Both the position numbers and the translations under genes were made by a program. A stretch of DNA of 5,622 nucleotides from Firmicutes bacterium UBA6226 (GTDB lineage: Bacteria; Bacillota_A; Clostridia; Peptostreptococcales; Acidaminobacteraceae). The notes below the pieces were generated by a model that was not told where the DNA came from, searched no databases, and saw only the letters and a program-made list of their open reading frames with translations. Where the stretch lies: assembly GCA_002441045.1 (NCBI GenBank), contig DJWQ01000205.1, forward strand, positions 1 through 5,622, in the 5' to 3' direction. This document shows positions 1 through 5,527 of the stretch, piece after piece; position 1 is the first letter of the stretch; each line of letters begins with the position of its first letter.

Positions 1-52
1 TAAACAAAGTTGTTTTACCCGAGTTCGGATTACCTGCTAAGGCTATTCTCAT
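1..52 (-). CDS. feoB: Ferrous iron transporter FeoB, N-terminal fragment (runs off the left edge)
   Basis: Only the first 17 codons lie in the window. They read M-R-I-A-L-A followed by GNPNSGKTTLF, the G1/P-loop of the FeoB G domain. FeoB is the inner-membrane Fe(II) permease, with a cytosolic N-terminal GTPase domain that begins just like this. The ATG at 50-52 has an AGGGGG ribosome binding site (61-66 on this strand) with 8 bases between, which supports this start. It lies downstream of feoA on the same strand, across a 137-base gap that holds a Fur-type palindrome (134-150). Identity rests on the P-loop variant, its closeness to the N-terminus, and the adjacent feoA. Another small GTPase is conceivable but unlikely in this setting. 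The transmembrane part cannot be seen. Confidence 0.9.
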   Translation of the reverse strand, partial: MRIALAGNPNSGKTTLF

Positions 53-133
53 TTGTGGATCCCCCTAATAACTTTTTTTAAAATAGCGAATCTAGTTATG
101 ATTCCCAAGTCTACTTTTTTTGGTTTATTGCCA

Positions 134-150
134 ATGATAATCATTATCAT
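134..150. promoter_or_regulatory. Fur-type operator upstream of feoB
   Basis: ATGATAAT-C-ATTATCAT is a perfect 8-1-8 palindrome. Its core TGATAATCATTATCA matches the 7-1-7 Fur box consensus exactly. It lies in the feoA-feoB gap, 82 bases before the feoB start. Known Fur family biology predicts iron-dependent repression. A related metalloregulator such as PerR or Zur has a similar box, but the feo context favours Fur. Confidence 0.85.
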
Positions 151-163
151 CGGAAGGGTGTTT

Positions 164-193
164 TTTATACCGCTTCTGCGGTATAAGTGTTAA
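164..193 (-). promoter_or_regulatory. Possible feoB promoter overlapping the feoA stop
   Basis: On the minus strand TTAACA (188-193) and TATAAA (164-169) are separated by 18 bases. This would start transcription near position 157 and place the Fur palindrome at 134-150 just downstream of the start, a workable repressor position. The -35 element overlaps the feoA stop codon, and most of the spacer is a hairpin (165-186), so this is a tentative call. Confidence 0.35.
165..186. repeat. Inverted repeat / hairpin just after feoA
   Basis: TTATACCGC and GCGGTATAA form a perfect 9-bp stem around a 4-base loop, beginning 3 bases after the feoA stop codon. On the feo (minus) strand it is followed by an A-run, not a T-run, so it does not look like a standard intrinsic terminator. 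It may protect the feoA mRNA 3' end, reduce read-through to feoB, or be a DNA-level site. Confidence 0.7.
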
Positions 194-405
194 TCTGCTA
201 AAACAATCGCTTTTGCCATCGCTTCATCAATAGCAAATCTGCTATCTTTGATATTAACGACATAATTGCCAGCCAGTATAGAAATCAAGGTAATCTCTTC
301 GCCTTCGCTACAACCTAGGCTAAACAAAAACTTTTTAGTTTTCTCTTTACCTTCAACTTTGATAATTTCACCTTTTTGACCAATTTTTGCTTTTGATAAT
401 AACAT
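190..405 (-). CDS. feoA: FeoA, ferrous iron transport accessory protein (SH3-like)
   Basis: FeoA is a small cytosolic SH3-like protein that works with the FeoB permease in Fe(II) uptake. From the ATG at 403-405 the product is 71 residues, the usual family size. It shows the expected layout: an N-terminal LLSKAKIGQKGEIIKV strand, a middle FLFSLGCSEGEEITLI turn and strand (residues 26-41), and a C-terminal IKDSRFAIDEAMAKAI segment (52-67). I chose this start because AGGTGAT stands just before it and because the family domain begins here. The frame stays open upstream. An ATG at 457-459 would add 18 residues but has no good ribosome binding site, and starts still further up would lie inside the Fur operator. 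A Fur-controlled promoter lies at about 516-544, and feoB follows downstream. Confidence 0.93.
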   Translation of the reverse strand: MLLSKAKIGQKGEIIKVEGKEKTKKFLFSLGCSEGEEITLISILAGNYVVNIKDSRFAIDEAMAKAIVLAD

Positions 406-507
406 ATAATCACCTGCTTTATAAACAATTTTCAGACCCTTGTCTTCAAATTTTGCCATAATGTTTCTGAGTGTCAATTGAACGCAATGCGATAAACTAA
501 CCCTCTT

Positions 508-538
508 ATTGATAAAGATTATCATAATCGTTATCAAT
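508..538. promoter_or_regulatory. Extended Fur operator over the feoA promoter
   Basis: Two 15-base arms (508-522 and 524-538) are mirror complements around C523, with one mismatched pair (516/530). Within it lie two overlapping 7-1-7 Fur boxes: TGATAAAGATTATCA (510-524, 13 of 14 consensus positions) and TCATAATCGTTATCA (522-536, 12 of 14). The size would allow more than one Fur dimer to bind. It covers the -10 and spacer of the feoA promoter, so repression under iron-replete conditions is expected. Confidence 0.88.
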
Positions 539-544
539 TGTCAA
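516..544 (-). promoter_or_regulatory. feoA promoter (sigma-A type)
   Basis: On the minus strand a perfect -35 TTGACA (539-544) is followed after 17 bases by TAATCT (516-521), preceded by TG as in an extended -10. The -10 is weak (3 of 6), but the position inside the Fur operator supports it. Transcription would start near 509, giving a leader of about 100 bases before the chosen feoA start. Confidence 0.65.
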
Positions 545-633
545 CGAGATAACAAAATCCTATTATAAAGATTTCTTAAAAATTTTAGGTGACTTTTTCA
601 TTCTGGTTTAATTTTGAGATATAGTTTTGAAAT

Positions 634-2247
634 TTAATTACGGGACTGATTAACTAGCTCACTTAAAGGCTTTATTATCCCACTGTTAAGTAGGTCCATC
701 GTCGCCTTAACCACCTCCGGGCAAAATTGATTTCCAGAACAGCGCATAAGTTCAGTATTGACTTCATCAAATGTCATGAGTGTCTTATATGATCTATGCG
801 ATGTCATTGCATCAAGCGCATCAGCTACGCCGACGATTCTAGCAAACAATGGCAAGGACGTCATATCGTCACACTTTGGATAGCCCTTTAAATCATATCT
901 TAAATGGTGATAAAGAATTGCAGCTTTGATATTTTCAGTTAAATTGACATTCCCTAATATTTTAAGTCCAACTTGAGGGTGTGTTTTAATTTGTTCAAAC
1001 TCCTCATCTGTCAGTAAGCCAGGTTTTGACAAAATCGCATCGCTAATACCGATTTTCCCCACATCGTGCAAAATTCCTGCAATTCGAAGTTCACCTATCG
1101 TTTCAGCTTCTAAGTCTAAATACTTGCCTATTTCAACAGCATAATTAGAAACTCTTACAGAATGGCCTTGCGTATAAGTATCTTTAACTTCAATAGCAGC
1201 TACCAACGTTAAAACCAAATCAAAATAGAAGGACTTAAGATTCAAATGAAGACGCGATTTTTCTACAGCATTAGATATGTTATTTGCTAAGGTTGTAAAA
1301 ACAGCAATCGAGTCAAAATCGTATGCTTCTTCATGACCTATAGAAAGTAAACCCACAGGCTCTTCATTGGTATGTAGCGGTAACATAAGTACTTCTTTAA
1401 TTGTGCTTTCCTCAAAAACTTGTTTAATTGACGCTTGTGCTTCTCCTATATCCATTGGGCTGAGAATCAAAGGTTGATTGTTTGTAAGCACTCTATTAAT
1501 CACTGGATCGTCCAATTGAAGTGGCTTAAGACTAATGCGTTCACGATATTTTCCAGAAACACCTTTAAGAGAAAGCTGACCATTTTCAAGTATTCTCAGA
1601 CTGCAAAACGGGATATTCATCGTCGAAACAATCCCTTTACAGACTTCATCCATCAAACCACTTAAGTCACTTTTGATTAAGTTGCTATTCATCGATCGAC
1701 TAATTTCGTCAACCAGCTTTAATTGCCTATTTTTGTGATTGATTTTTCTTTGTATCTGAATGCGATCTGTAATATCTCGACCGACACCCTGAACTTCTAT
1801 CAAAGTTTCACCATCAAAAAAATGCTTTGTGTTCACTTCAATTACTTTCCGAGTAAACCCATCCTTATGTAGCATCCACATTTCCTGTCTTAAAAACTCA
1901 ATCTTTGACATTGCCATAACCACTTGCTTACAGCTGCCTACATTATATTTATGCAATGGACACATAAATTGATTAAGTTCTTTTCCAATCATTTCTTGGG
2001 CTTTATAACCAAGAAGATCTTCAACGACTTCATTTATGAAGGTGATTGTACCATCTGGCTCAGTTAGCCAAACGATATCACTCATATTTTTAATTAATGT
2101 TGCGTACTTTTTTTCAGAGTGATCCAGTTGCTCATTCATAGCGATCAGCTGCTGATAAGTCGCTTCCAACTCTTCAAAAATATTATGAATTTCATCTGCA
2201 TTTTCGTAGTATCCTTCGATTTTTAATCTAAGCTGTTCGAGATTCAT
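634..2247 (-). CDS. PAS-GAF-HD-GYP protein, candidate cyclic-di-GMP phosphodiesterase
   Basis: This is a 537-residue protein without an obvious signal peptide or membrane segment, so probably a cytosolic sensor. In order it has an N-terminal helical, Glu/Leu-rich coiled-coil region (1-45), a PAS domain with PAC end GVGRDITDR (about 45-163), a GAF domain (about 175-335) and a C-terminal HD-GYP domain (about 340-525). Visible metal-site residues are H362 (GHSVRV), H394-D395 (HDVGKIGI, with K398), H423 (THP), H447-H448 and D476 (VAD); GYP is at 455-457. The family hydrolyses cyclic di-GMP. The usual HHERxDGxGYP is here HHLRYDLKGYP, so the Glu and first Gly are changed. The residue four before H362 is Tyr, not the Glu of the ETGNH subgroup, suggesting a two-metal centre (inference). 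The PAS domain carries Cys96 and Cys106; its ligand is unknown. The start has GGAGG 4 bases upstream and its own promoter. The feo genes lie downstream. Confidence 0.95.
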   Translation of the reverse strand: MNLEQLRLKIEGYYENADEIHNIFEELEATYQQLIAMNEQLDHSEKKYATLIKNMSDIVWLTEPDGTITFINEVVEDLLGYKAQEMIGKELNQFMCPLHKYNVGSCKQVVMAMSKIEFLRQEMWMLHKDGFTRKVIEVNTKHFFDGETLIEVQGVGRDITDRIQIQRKINHKNRQLKLVDEISRSMNSNLIKSDLSGLMDEVCKGIVSTMNIPFCSLRILENGQLSLKGVSGKYRERISLKPLQLDDPVINRVLTNNQPLILSPMDIGEAQASIKQVFEESTIKEVLMLPLHTNEEPVGLLSIGHEEAYDFDSIAVFTTLANNISNAVEKSRLHLNLKSFYFDLVLTLVAAIEVKDTYTQGHSVRVSNYAVEIGKYLDLEAETIGELRIAGILHDVGKIGISDAILSKPGLLTDEEFEQIKTHPQVGLKILGNVNLTENIKAAILYHHLRYDLKGYPKCDDMTSLPLFARIVGVADALDAMTSHRSYKTLMTFDEVNTELMRCSGNQFCPEVVKATMDLLNSGIIKPLSELVNQSRN

Positions 2248-2275
2248 AATGCCTCCATTTTAAGCGCTTTTAATC

Positions 2276-2304
2276 ATTTTATCGCAATCCCAATATGGAT
2301 TCAA
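2276..2304 (-). promoter_or_regulatory. Promoter of the HD-GYP gene
   Basis: On the minus strand TTGAAT (2299-2304, 4 of 6) and TAAAAT (2276-2281, 5 of 6) are separated by 17 bases, 28 bases before the start codon. A GGAGG ribosome binding site follows at 2252-2256. No intrinsic terminator is evident after the upstream gene, so some read-through is possible. Confidence 0.65.
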
Positions 2305-2332
2305 TTCATTGTGTTGAAATTGTTAACTTTTT

Positions 2333-3088
2333 TTAATCATTAAATGACCAGTCAATAAAACCGCCCTCTGCTTTTAACCAATCTCTTCTTATTTTATAGT
2401 CTGGGACAATAGCTTTGACTGTATCCCAAAATTGCTTTGAATGGTTCATATGAATCATATGGCAAAGTTCATGTACGATGACATAATCGATAACTTCTTC
2501 AGATGCAAAAACCAAACGCCAATTAAAAGTAAGCTCACCTTTGTTATTGCAGCTTCCCCATCTACTCTTTTGTGCTTTTATAACTACTTTAGTTGGATTT
2601 ACACCAATCAAATTGGCATAATATAAAATTCTTTCATTTATATGGCTAGCAAAAAGGTGCTTCAAAGCGCTTTCGAATGAATAACCATTGATCTGCTTAA
2701 GTAACATTTGACTATTCTCTAATCGATAGCTTTCGTCTGATGTATGGTCTAATTTGGATACTCTTATTTTACGCCCCATAAAATGTATGATAGCGCCCTC
2801 TGTAATACTAGGCTTTATCTTAATCCTATTTTGGACCTTCTCTGTTGCACTTAAAAGCCAGTCTTTTTTTGATTGCACAAACTGCTCAATTGCTTCATTT
2901 TTAGCTCTATTTGGTGCCAGTACGCTGACACTCCCATCCCGTTTTACTTGGATACAAATGGTCTTACGCGCACTTCTTTTTATCTCAATATTGAATCCTT
3001 CTATCTCTTGAAGCGCATTGTCTTTTTTATCCTTGGGTATATTATCGTTGGTTATCTTATTTTTATTTATATGACTCACTTTACCCAT
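2333..3088 (-). CDS. YgjP-type zinc metallopeptidase (DUF45 / M48-like), full-length form
   Basis: The product is 251 residues, typical of YgjP-like (DUF45) metallopeptidases, which are intracellular proteins with an M48-like fold and mostly unknown substrates. The N-terminal half has the family strand region IKRSARKTICIQVKRDGSVS (36-55), ending in KKDWL, and a second MGRKIRV strand. The C-terminal half has KSRWGSC (174-180), ELTFNWRL, and the zinc site HELCH (H206, E207, H210) with a third ligand H216 in NHSKQFW. The first 30 residues are polar and Lys/Asn-rich. I chose the ATG at 3086-3088 because GAGGAG stands 4 bases before it. A TTG at 3098-3100 would read through that ribosome binding site. 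The gene diverges from hisS. A shorter relative lies at 4499-4972 on the other side of hisS. No signal peptide is seen. Confidence 0.93.
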   Translation of the reverse strand: MGKVSHINKNKITNDNIPKDKKDNALQEIEGFNIEIKRSARKTICIQVKRDGSVSVLAPNRAKNEAIEQFVQSKKDWLLSATEKVQNRIKIKPSITEGAIIHFMGRKIRVSKLDHTSDESYRLENSQMLLKQINGYSFESALKHLFASHINERILYYANLIGVNPTKVVIKAQKSRWGSCNNKGELTFNWRLVFASEEVIDYVIVHELCHMIHMNHSKQFWDTVKAIVPDYKIRRDWLKAEGGFIDWSFND

Positions 3089-3124
3089 AAATCTCCTCAA
3101 TTTTTAGTCCTACTTTTATCGCAT

Positions 3125-3153
3125 ACTATATAAGTATCATATCATGATTTTAA
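3125..3153 (-). promoter_or_regulatory. Probable promoter of the full-length metallopeptidase gene
   Basis: On the minus strand TTAAAA (3148-3153, 4 of 6) and TATAGT (3125-3130, 5 of 6) are 17 bases apart. An alternative is the extended -10 TGATATGAT (3136-3144) with a poor -35. Both would yield a short leader before the ribosome binding site at 3093-3098. The -35 overlaps the inverted repeat at 3145-3167. Confidence 0.5.
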
Positions 3154-3167
3154 AGGAGATAAAATCA
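3145..3167. repeat. Inverted repeat in the divergent metallopeptidase/hisS intergenic region
   Basis: TGATTTTA (3145-3152) and TAAAATCA (3160-3167) are perfect mirror complements around a 7-base spacer AAGGAGA. The element overlaps the likely -35 of the minus-strand metallopeptidase gene and lies about 40 bases upstream of the hisS -10. It could be a regulator binding site. It has no T-run and is not a terminator. Confidence 0.55.
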
Positions 3168-3207
3168 CGGTTCATCCCTTAAAAAAACGCCAATCACTAT
3201 AGTTTCA

Positions 3208-3216
3208 TGGTATAAT
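3208..3216 (+). promoter_or_regulatory. hisS promoter (extended -10)
   Basis: TGGTATAAT is a perfect extended -10 element (TG at 3208-3209, TATAAT at 3211-3216). No good -35 is found 16-18 bases upstream, which is common for extended -10 promoters. Transcription would start near 3223, only about 24 bases before the hisS ATG, so there is no room for a T-box leader from this promoter. Confidence 0.7.
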
Positions 3217-3246
3217 ATATAAAATCAAAGCACAATAGGAGGTATT

Positions 3247-4506
3247 ATGTATACAACACTTCCCCCAACCGGAATGAGGGACTTTTTACCAAGAGAAAAG
3301 GCCGTTCGAGAATTTGTAATGAGTGAAATTCGCGATGAATATAAGAAAAGTGGTTTTACTGAAATTGAAACGTCTTACCTTGAAAACATCAATAACCTAA
3401 CAGGTGGTGATGGTGGTGAAAACACCAAGCTCATCTTTAAAATCATGCAACGTGGCGAAAAACTTGAAAAATTATTAGCTAGCGACGTTATTAATGCAGA
3501 TGACCTAGCAGATTATGGGTTAAGATTTGATCTTACTTTACCATTGGTGCGTTTCTACGCTAACAATCGAAACGAACTGCCTTCAATTTTCAAAGCGATT
3601 CAAATGGGACCAGTATTTAGAGCAGAACGTGCACAAAAAGGCAGGTACCGTTCTTTCGCGCAATGTGACATAGATATCATCGGTGATGAAAGTAACTTAG
3701 CGGAAATTGAAATCATTCAAACGATTTCTTCTACCTTAAAAAGACTTGGCTTTGGCGATTTTACTATTAAAATCAGCGACCGCCGTATCTTGAAGGCAAT
3801 TGTGGTTTCATCAGGATTTTCTGAAGATGCGTTTGCCGATGTTGCAATTACACTGGATAAGCTTGATAAAATAGGTGTTGACGGCATTCGTAAAGAACTA
3901 GGCGCAAAAAATTACGATGCAACTGCTATTGAAGTGCTTCTAGAAAAATCCGCTGCACTTGAATCACAGGGACTTGAAGGCATCAAAGAACTTTGTCCAG
4001 AAGGGTATGATAATCTGAAAGATATTCTAGACGTAATCGGTGGTTTAGCCGACACCTTCAAAATCGTTTTCGATCATACTCTCGTACGTGGTATGGGCTA
4101 TTATACAAGTACCATCTTTGAAATTGCTTATAGTGATTTAGGTTACTCAATCGCTGGTGGTGGTCGATACGATAAAATGATTGGTAAAATTTCTGGGATC
4201 GACGTTCCTGCTGTAGGTTTTTCAATTGGCTTTGAACGGATCGTTGATATTATATTATCGGAAGAGCGTCAACTTTCAAACGCACAAAAAATAGCCCTTT
4301 TATTTGATGACCAAAAATCTATCTCAGAGGTTGTAACCGCAGCGACTAAGCTTAGAAAAAAATACGATATCGTATCACTCTATCGAATGAAAAAGAAGTT
4401 AGGCAAACAACTGGCTCAACTTGATAGAGCAGCGTACACCGGTTATGGTATTTTTAGAAGTGCCGATGAATCGATAGAAGTTAAGCCCTTTGAGAAAAAT
4501 GAATAG
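3247..4506 (+). CDS. hisS: Histidyl-tRNA synthetase (DLT-type class II)
   Basis: HisRS is a cytosolic enzyme that joins histidine to tRNA-His using ATP. The 419-residue product has a class II catalytic core: PTGMRDFLP at the N-terminus (7-15), RFDLTLPLVRF (93-103), motif 2 FRAERAQKGRYRSFAQCD (124-141), the histidine-A motif LVRGMGYYTSTIFE (279-292, with R281 at the catalytic Arg position), and GGGRYD plus motif 3 GFSIGFERI (304-332). A C-terminal anticodon-binding domain (about 345-419) ends slightly short but includes KKLGKQL. It has the DLT signature rather than the RPEGT of the E. coli type. The Asp of RGLDYY is Gly here. The anticodon domain argues against the paralogue HisZ. AGGAGG stands 4 bases before the ATG. 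The 3' end overlaps the next gene by 8 bases. Confidence 0.97.
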   Translation: MYTTLPPTGMRDFLPREKAVREFVMSEIRDEYKKSGFTEIETSYLENINNLTGGDGGENTKLIFKIMQRGEKLEKLLASDVINADDLADYGLRFDLTLPLVRFYANNRNELPSIFKAIQMGPVFRAERAQKGRYRSFAQCDIDIIGDESNLAEIEIIQTISSTLKRLGFGDFTIKISDRRILKAIVVSSGFSEDAFADVAITLDKLDKIGVDGIRKELGAKNYDATAIEVLLEKSAALESQGLEGIKELCPEGYDNLKDILDVIGGLADTFKIVFDHTLVRGMGYYTSTIFEIAYSDLGYSIAGGGRYDKMIGKISGIDVPAVGFSIGFERIVDIILSEERQLSNAQKIALLFDDQKSISEVVTAATKLRKKYDIVSLYRMKKKLGKQLAQLDRAAYTGYGIFRSADESIEVKPFEKNE

Positions 4507-4972
4507 AATCGCCAGTTCAAAGTATCTTGGTAATCCCATCGATATCGTTTATGAGTATGAAGCGCTTTCAAAACCTATTGTCGAAATGGTTGCTGAAGCC
4601 TTAGTGATTAAGGCAGACAAACAGCCCGATTTAAAAGAGGTGAAAGTTTTAGTAGAGCGCTTTTATAAAAAAACGTGCAAAGCCTTAATTGAAAAAAGGA
4701 TTGCGTATTACGCAGCTTCTTTCAAGGAAAAACCCAAAAGTGTAACCATTGAAGTCAGCTTTAACAAATGGGGTTCCTGTAACAGTAAAAGAGAGTTAAC
4801 CTTTAATTATCTCCTAATTACAAAGCCTCTTGATCAGATTGACTATGTGGTTGTACATGAGCTATGTCATATGAAGCATCTAAATCACGATCGTTCCTTT
4901 CAAAGATGTATTGGTGCAATTATTCCAAAATACAAACAGGTTGAATCCTTGTTTCATTCTGAAGAATTATAA
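4499..4972 (+). CDS. Short YgjP-type zinc metallopeptidase (DUF45 / M48-like), overlapping hisS
   Basis: The 157-residue product aligns with the C-terminal two thirds of YgjP-like metallopeptidases. It starts near the YLGNPIDIVYEY strand (9-20), continues through a helical region with ERFYKK (53-58), then NKWGSCNSKRELTFNY (89-104) and the zinc site HELCH (H120, E121, H124) with third ligand H130 in NHDRSF. It resembles the protein encoded at 2333-3088 around WGSC and HELCH but lacks its N-terminal 65-80 residues. The catalytic residues are intact, so it is probably active; its substrate is unknown. I chose the ATG at 4499-4501, which overlaps the hisS stop by 8 bases. A TTG at 4490 is an alternative. 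Only a weak GAG precedes it, so translation is probably coupled to hisS. An intrinsic terminator follows at 5041. Confidence 0.9.
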   Translation: MNRIASSKYLGNPIDIVYEYEALSKPIVEMVAEALVIKADKQPDLKEVKVLVERFYKKTCKALIEKRIAYYAASFKEKPKSVTIEVSFNKWGSCNSKRELTFNYLLITKPLDQIDYVVVHELCHMKHLNHDRSFQRCIGAIIPKYKQVESLFHSEEL

Positions 4973-5040
4973 ATTCATCAAAAATCTTCAGACATCAAGC
5001 TTTCAGATTTTACCACAAGCGAGATTTTGGCTTATTTATT

Positions 5041-5072
5041 AACCGCTATTCCTACTGGATTAGCGGTTTTTT
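5041..5072 (+). terminator. Intrinsic terminator after the hisS-metallopeptidase pair
   Basis: AACCGCTA (5041-5048) and TAGCGGTT (5061-5068) form an 8-bp stem, extended after one T-T mismatch by TCC/GGA, around a TACT loop. A run of six T's ends it (5067-5072). It is about 70 bases after the metallopeptidase stop codon and points the same way. Confidence 0.92.
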
Positions 5073-5135
5073 GCTATTTAAAATAGGAAGTTTGTTGGAA
5101 AGCTTATCGAGAAATTTGATGAGAAATATTTTTTA

Positions 5136-5165
5136 TTGACATTAGTGTGTGTCACACAGTATAAT
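5136..5165 (+). promoter_or_regulatory. Consensus promoter of the padR-type operon
   Basis: A perfect TTGACA (5136-5141) and a perfect TATAAT (5160-5165) are 18 bases apart. Transcription should start near 5172, leaving only about 13 bases before the ATG, nearly all taken up by the AGAGGTGAT ribosome binding site (5173-5181). Such a strong promoter would be expected to need repression; a palindrome fills its spacer. Confidence 0.88.
5143..5161. promoter_or_regulatory. Likely PadR-type operator in the promoter spacer
   Basis: TGTGTG (5146-5151) and CACACA (5153-5158) are perfect mirror complements around T5152. After one mismatch the symmetry continues for two more bases on each side, giving a 19-bp site between the -35 and -10. 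PadR-family proteins are dimeric winged-helix repressors that often bind palindromes over their own promoters, so autoregulation is inferred. Confidence 0.6.
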
Positions 5166-5184
5166 GTGATCAAGAGGTGATACA

Positions 5185-5526
5185 ATGAGCGAATTTGATA
5201 AATTACTTGGCAATGCCTTACAAGAAATGAGACGCGGTGTTTTAGTACTTGCCGTACTCTCCAGACTTGATGAGCCTAGTTATGGCTATTCATTAATACA
5301 AGCACTGTCTGAGCACGGACTTGATATTGATCAAAATACACTTTATCCCTTATTGAGAAGGTTAGAAAAACAAGGACTATTAGAGTCCATATGGCAACTA
5401 GAAGACAACCGCCCTAGACGATATTATAAAATCAGCGAAGAAGGACTGCGATTGCGAAATGCCTTAACCATTGAATGGCAAACCATGGAACATTCACTGA
5501 AAAGATTAATTACTAAGGAGGAATAG
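5185..5526 (+). CDS. PadR-family transcriptional regulator
   Basis: This is a 113-residue DNA-binding protein of the small PadR subfamily: an N-terminal winged helix-turn-helix followed by a single dimerisation helix. Visible family features are RRGVLVLAVLSRL (16-28), the YGYSLIQAL helix (33-41), the recognition region with NTLYPLLRRLEKQGLL (51-66), the wing with RPRRYYKISEEG (76-87), and the C-terminal helix. The length and the TLYPLLRRLE motif are typical. The ATG at 5185 has AGAGGTGAT just upstream. It probably represses its own promoter through the palindrome at 5143-5161. The next gene starts one base after its stop codon, so the two form an operon. The inducing signal cannot be told from the sequence. 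Confidence 0.94.
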   Translation: MSEFDKLLGNALQEMRRGVLVLAVLSRLDEPSYGYSLIQALSEHGLDIDQNTLYPLLRRLEKQGLLESIWQLEDNRPRRYYKISEEGLRLRNALTIEWQTMEHSLKRLITKEE

Positions 5527-5527
5527 T

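Noticed and set aside
460..537. Extension of the feoA reading frame up to an ATG at 537
   Set aside because: It would place the start codon within the Fur operator and at or upstream of the likely transcription start, and the FeoA domain begins only at 405.
541..633. Terminator between the HD-GYP gene and feoA
   Set aside because: No GC-rich stem followed by a T-run is found on the minus strand; only AT-rich sequence and the feoA -35 region are seen.
1435..1665. Plus-strand open frame inside the HD-GYP gene
   Set aside because: It lies antisense within a well-supported domain-containing gene, has no recognisable product, and no supporting ribosome binding site was seen.
3089..3100. TTG start for the full-length metallopeptidase at 3100
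   Set aside because: The first codons would be the ribosome binding site itself (GAGGAG). The ATG at 3088 sits at the right distance from it.
2441..3133. Several plus-strand open frames opposite the full-length metallopeptidase gene
   Set aside because: They overlap each other and mirror the real gene; the hydrophobic look comes from reading an A-rich coding strand in antisense.
3153..3202. Tiny open frame after AAAGGAG upstream of hisS
   Set aside because: No start codon stands at a suitable distance (ATC is found there) and the frame stops after about 12 codons.
3101..3246. T-box or other riboswitch upstream of hisS
   Set aside because: The hisS promoter leaves a leader of only about 24 bases, and no T-box sequence or terminator hairpin is visible.
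4981..5011. Inverted repeat AAAATCT / AGATTTT after the short metallopeptidase gene
   Set aside because: The 7-bp stem is AT-rich with a 17-base loop and no T-run of note; the strong terminator at 5041 explains termination.
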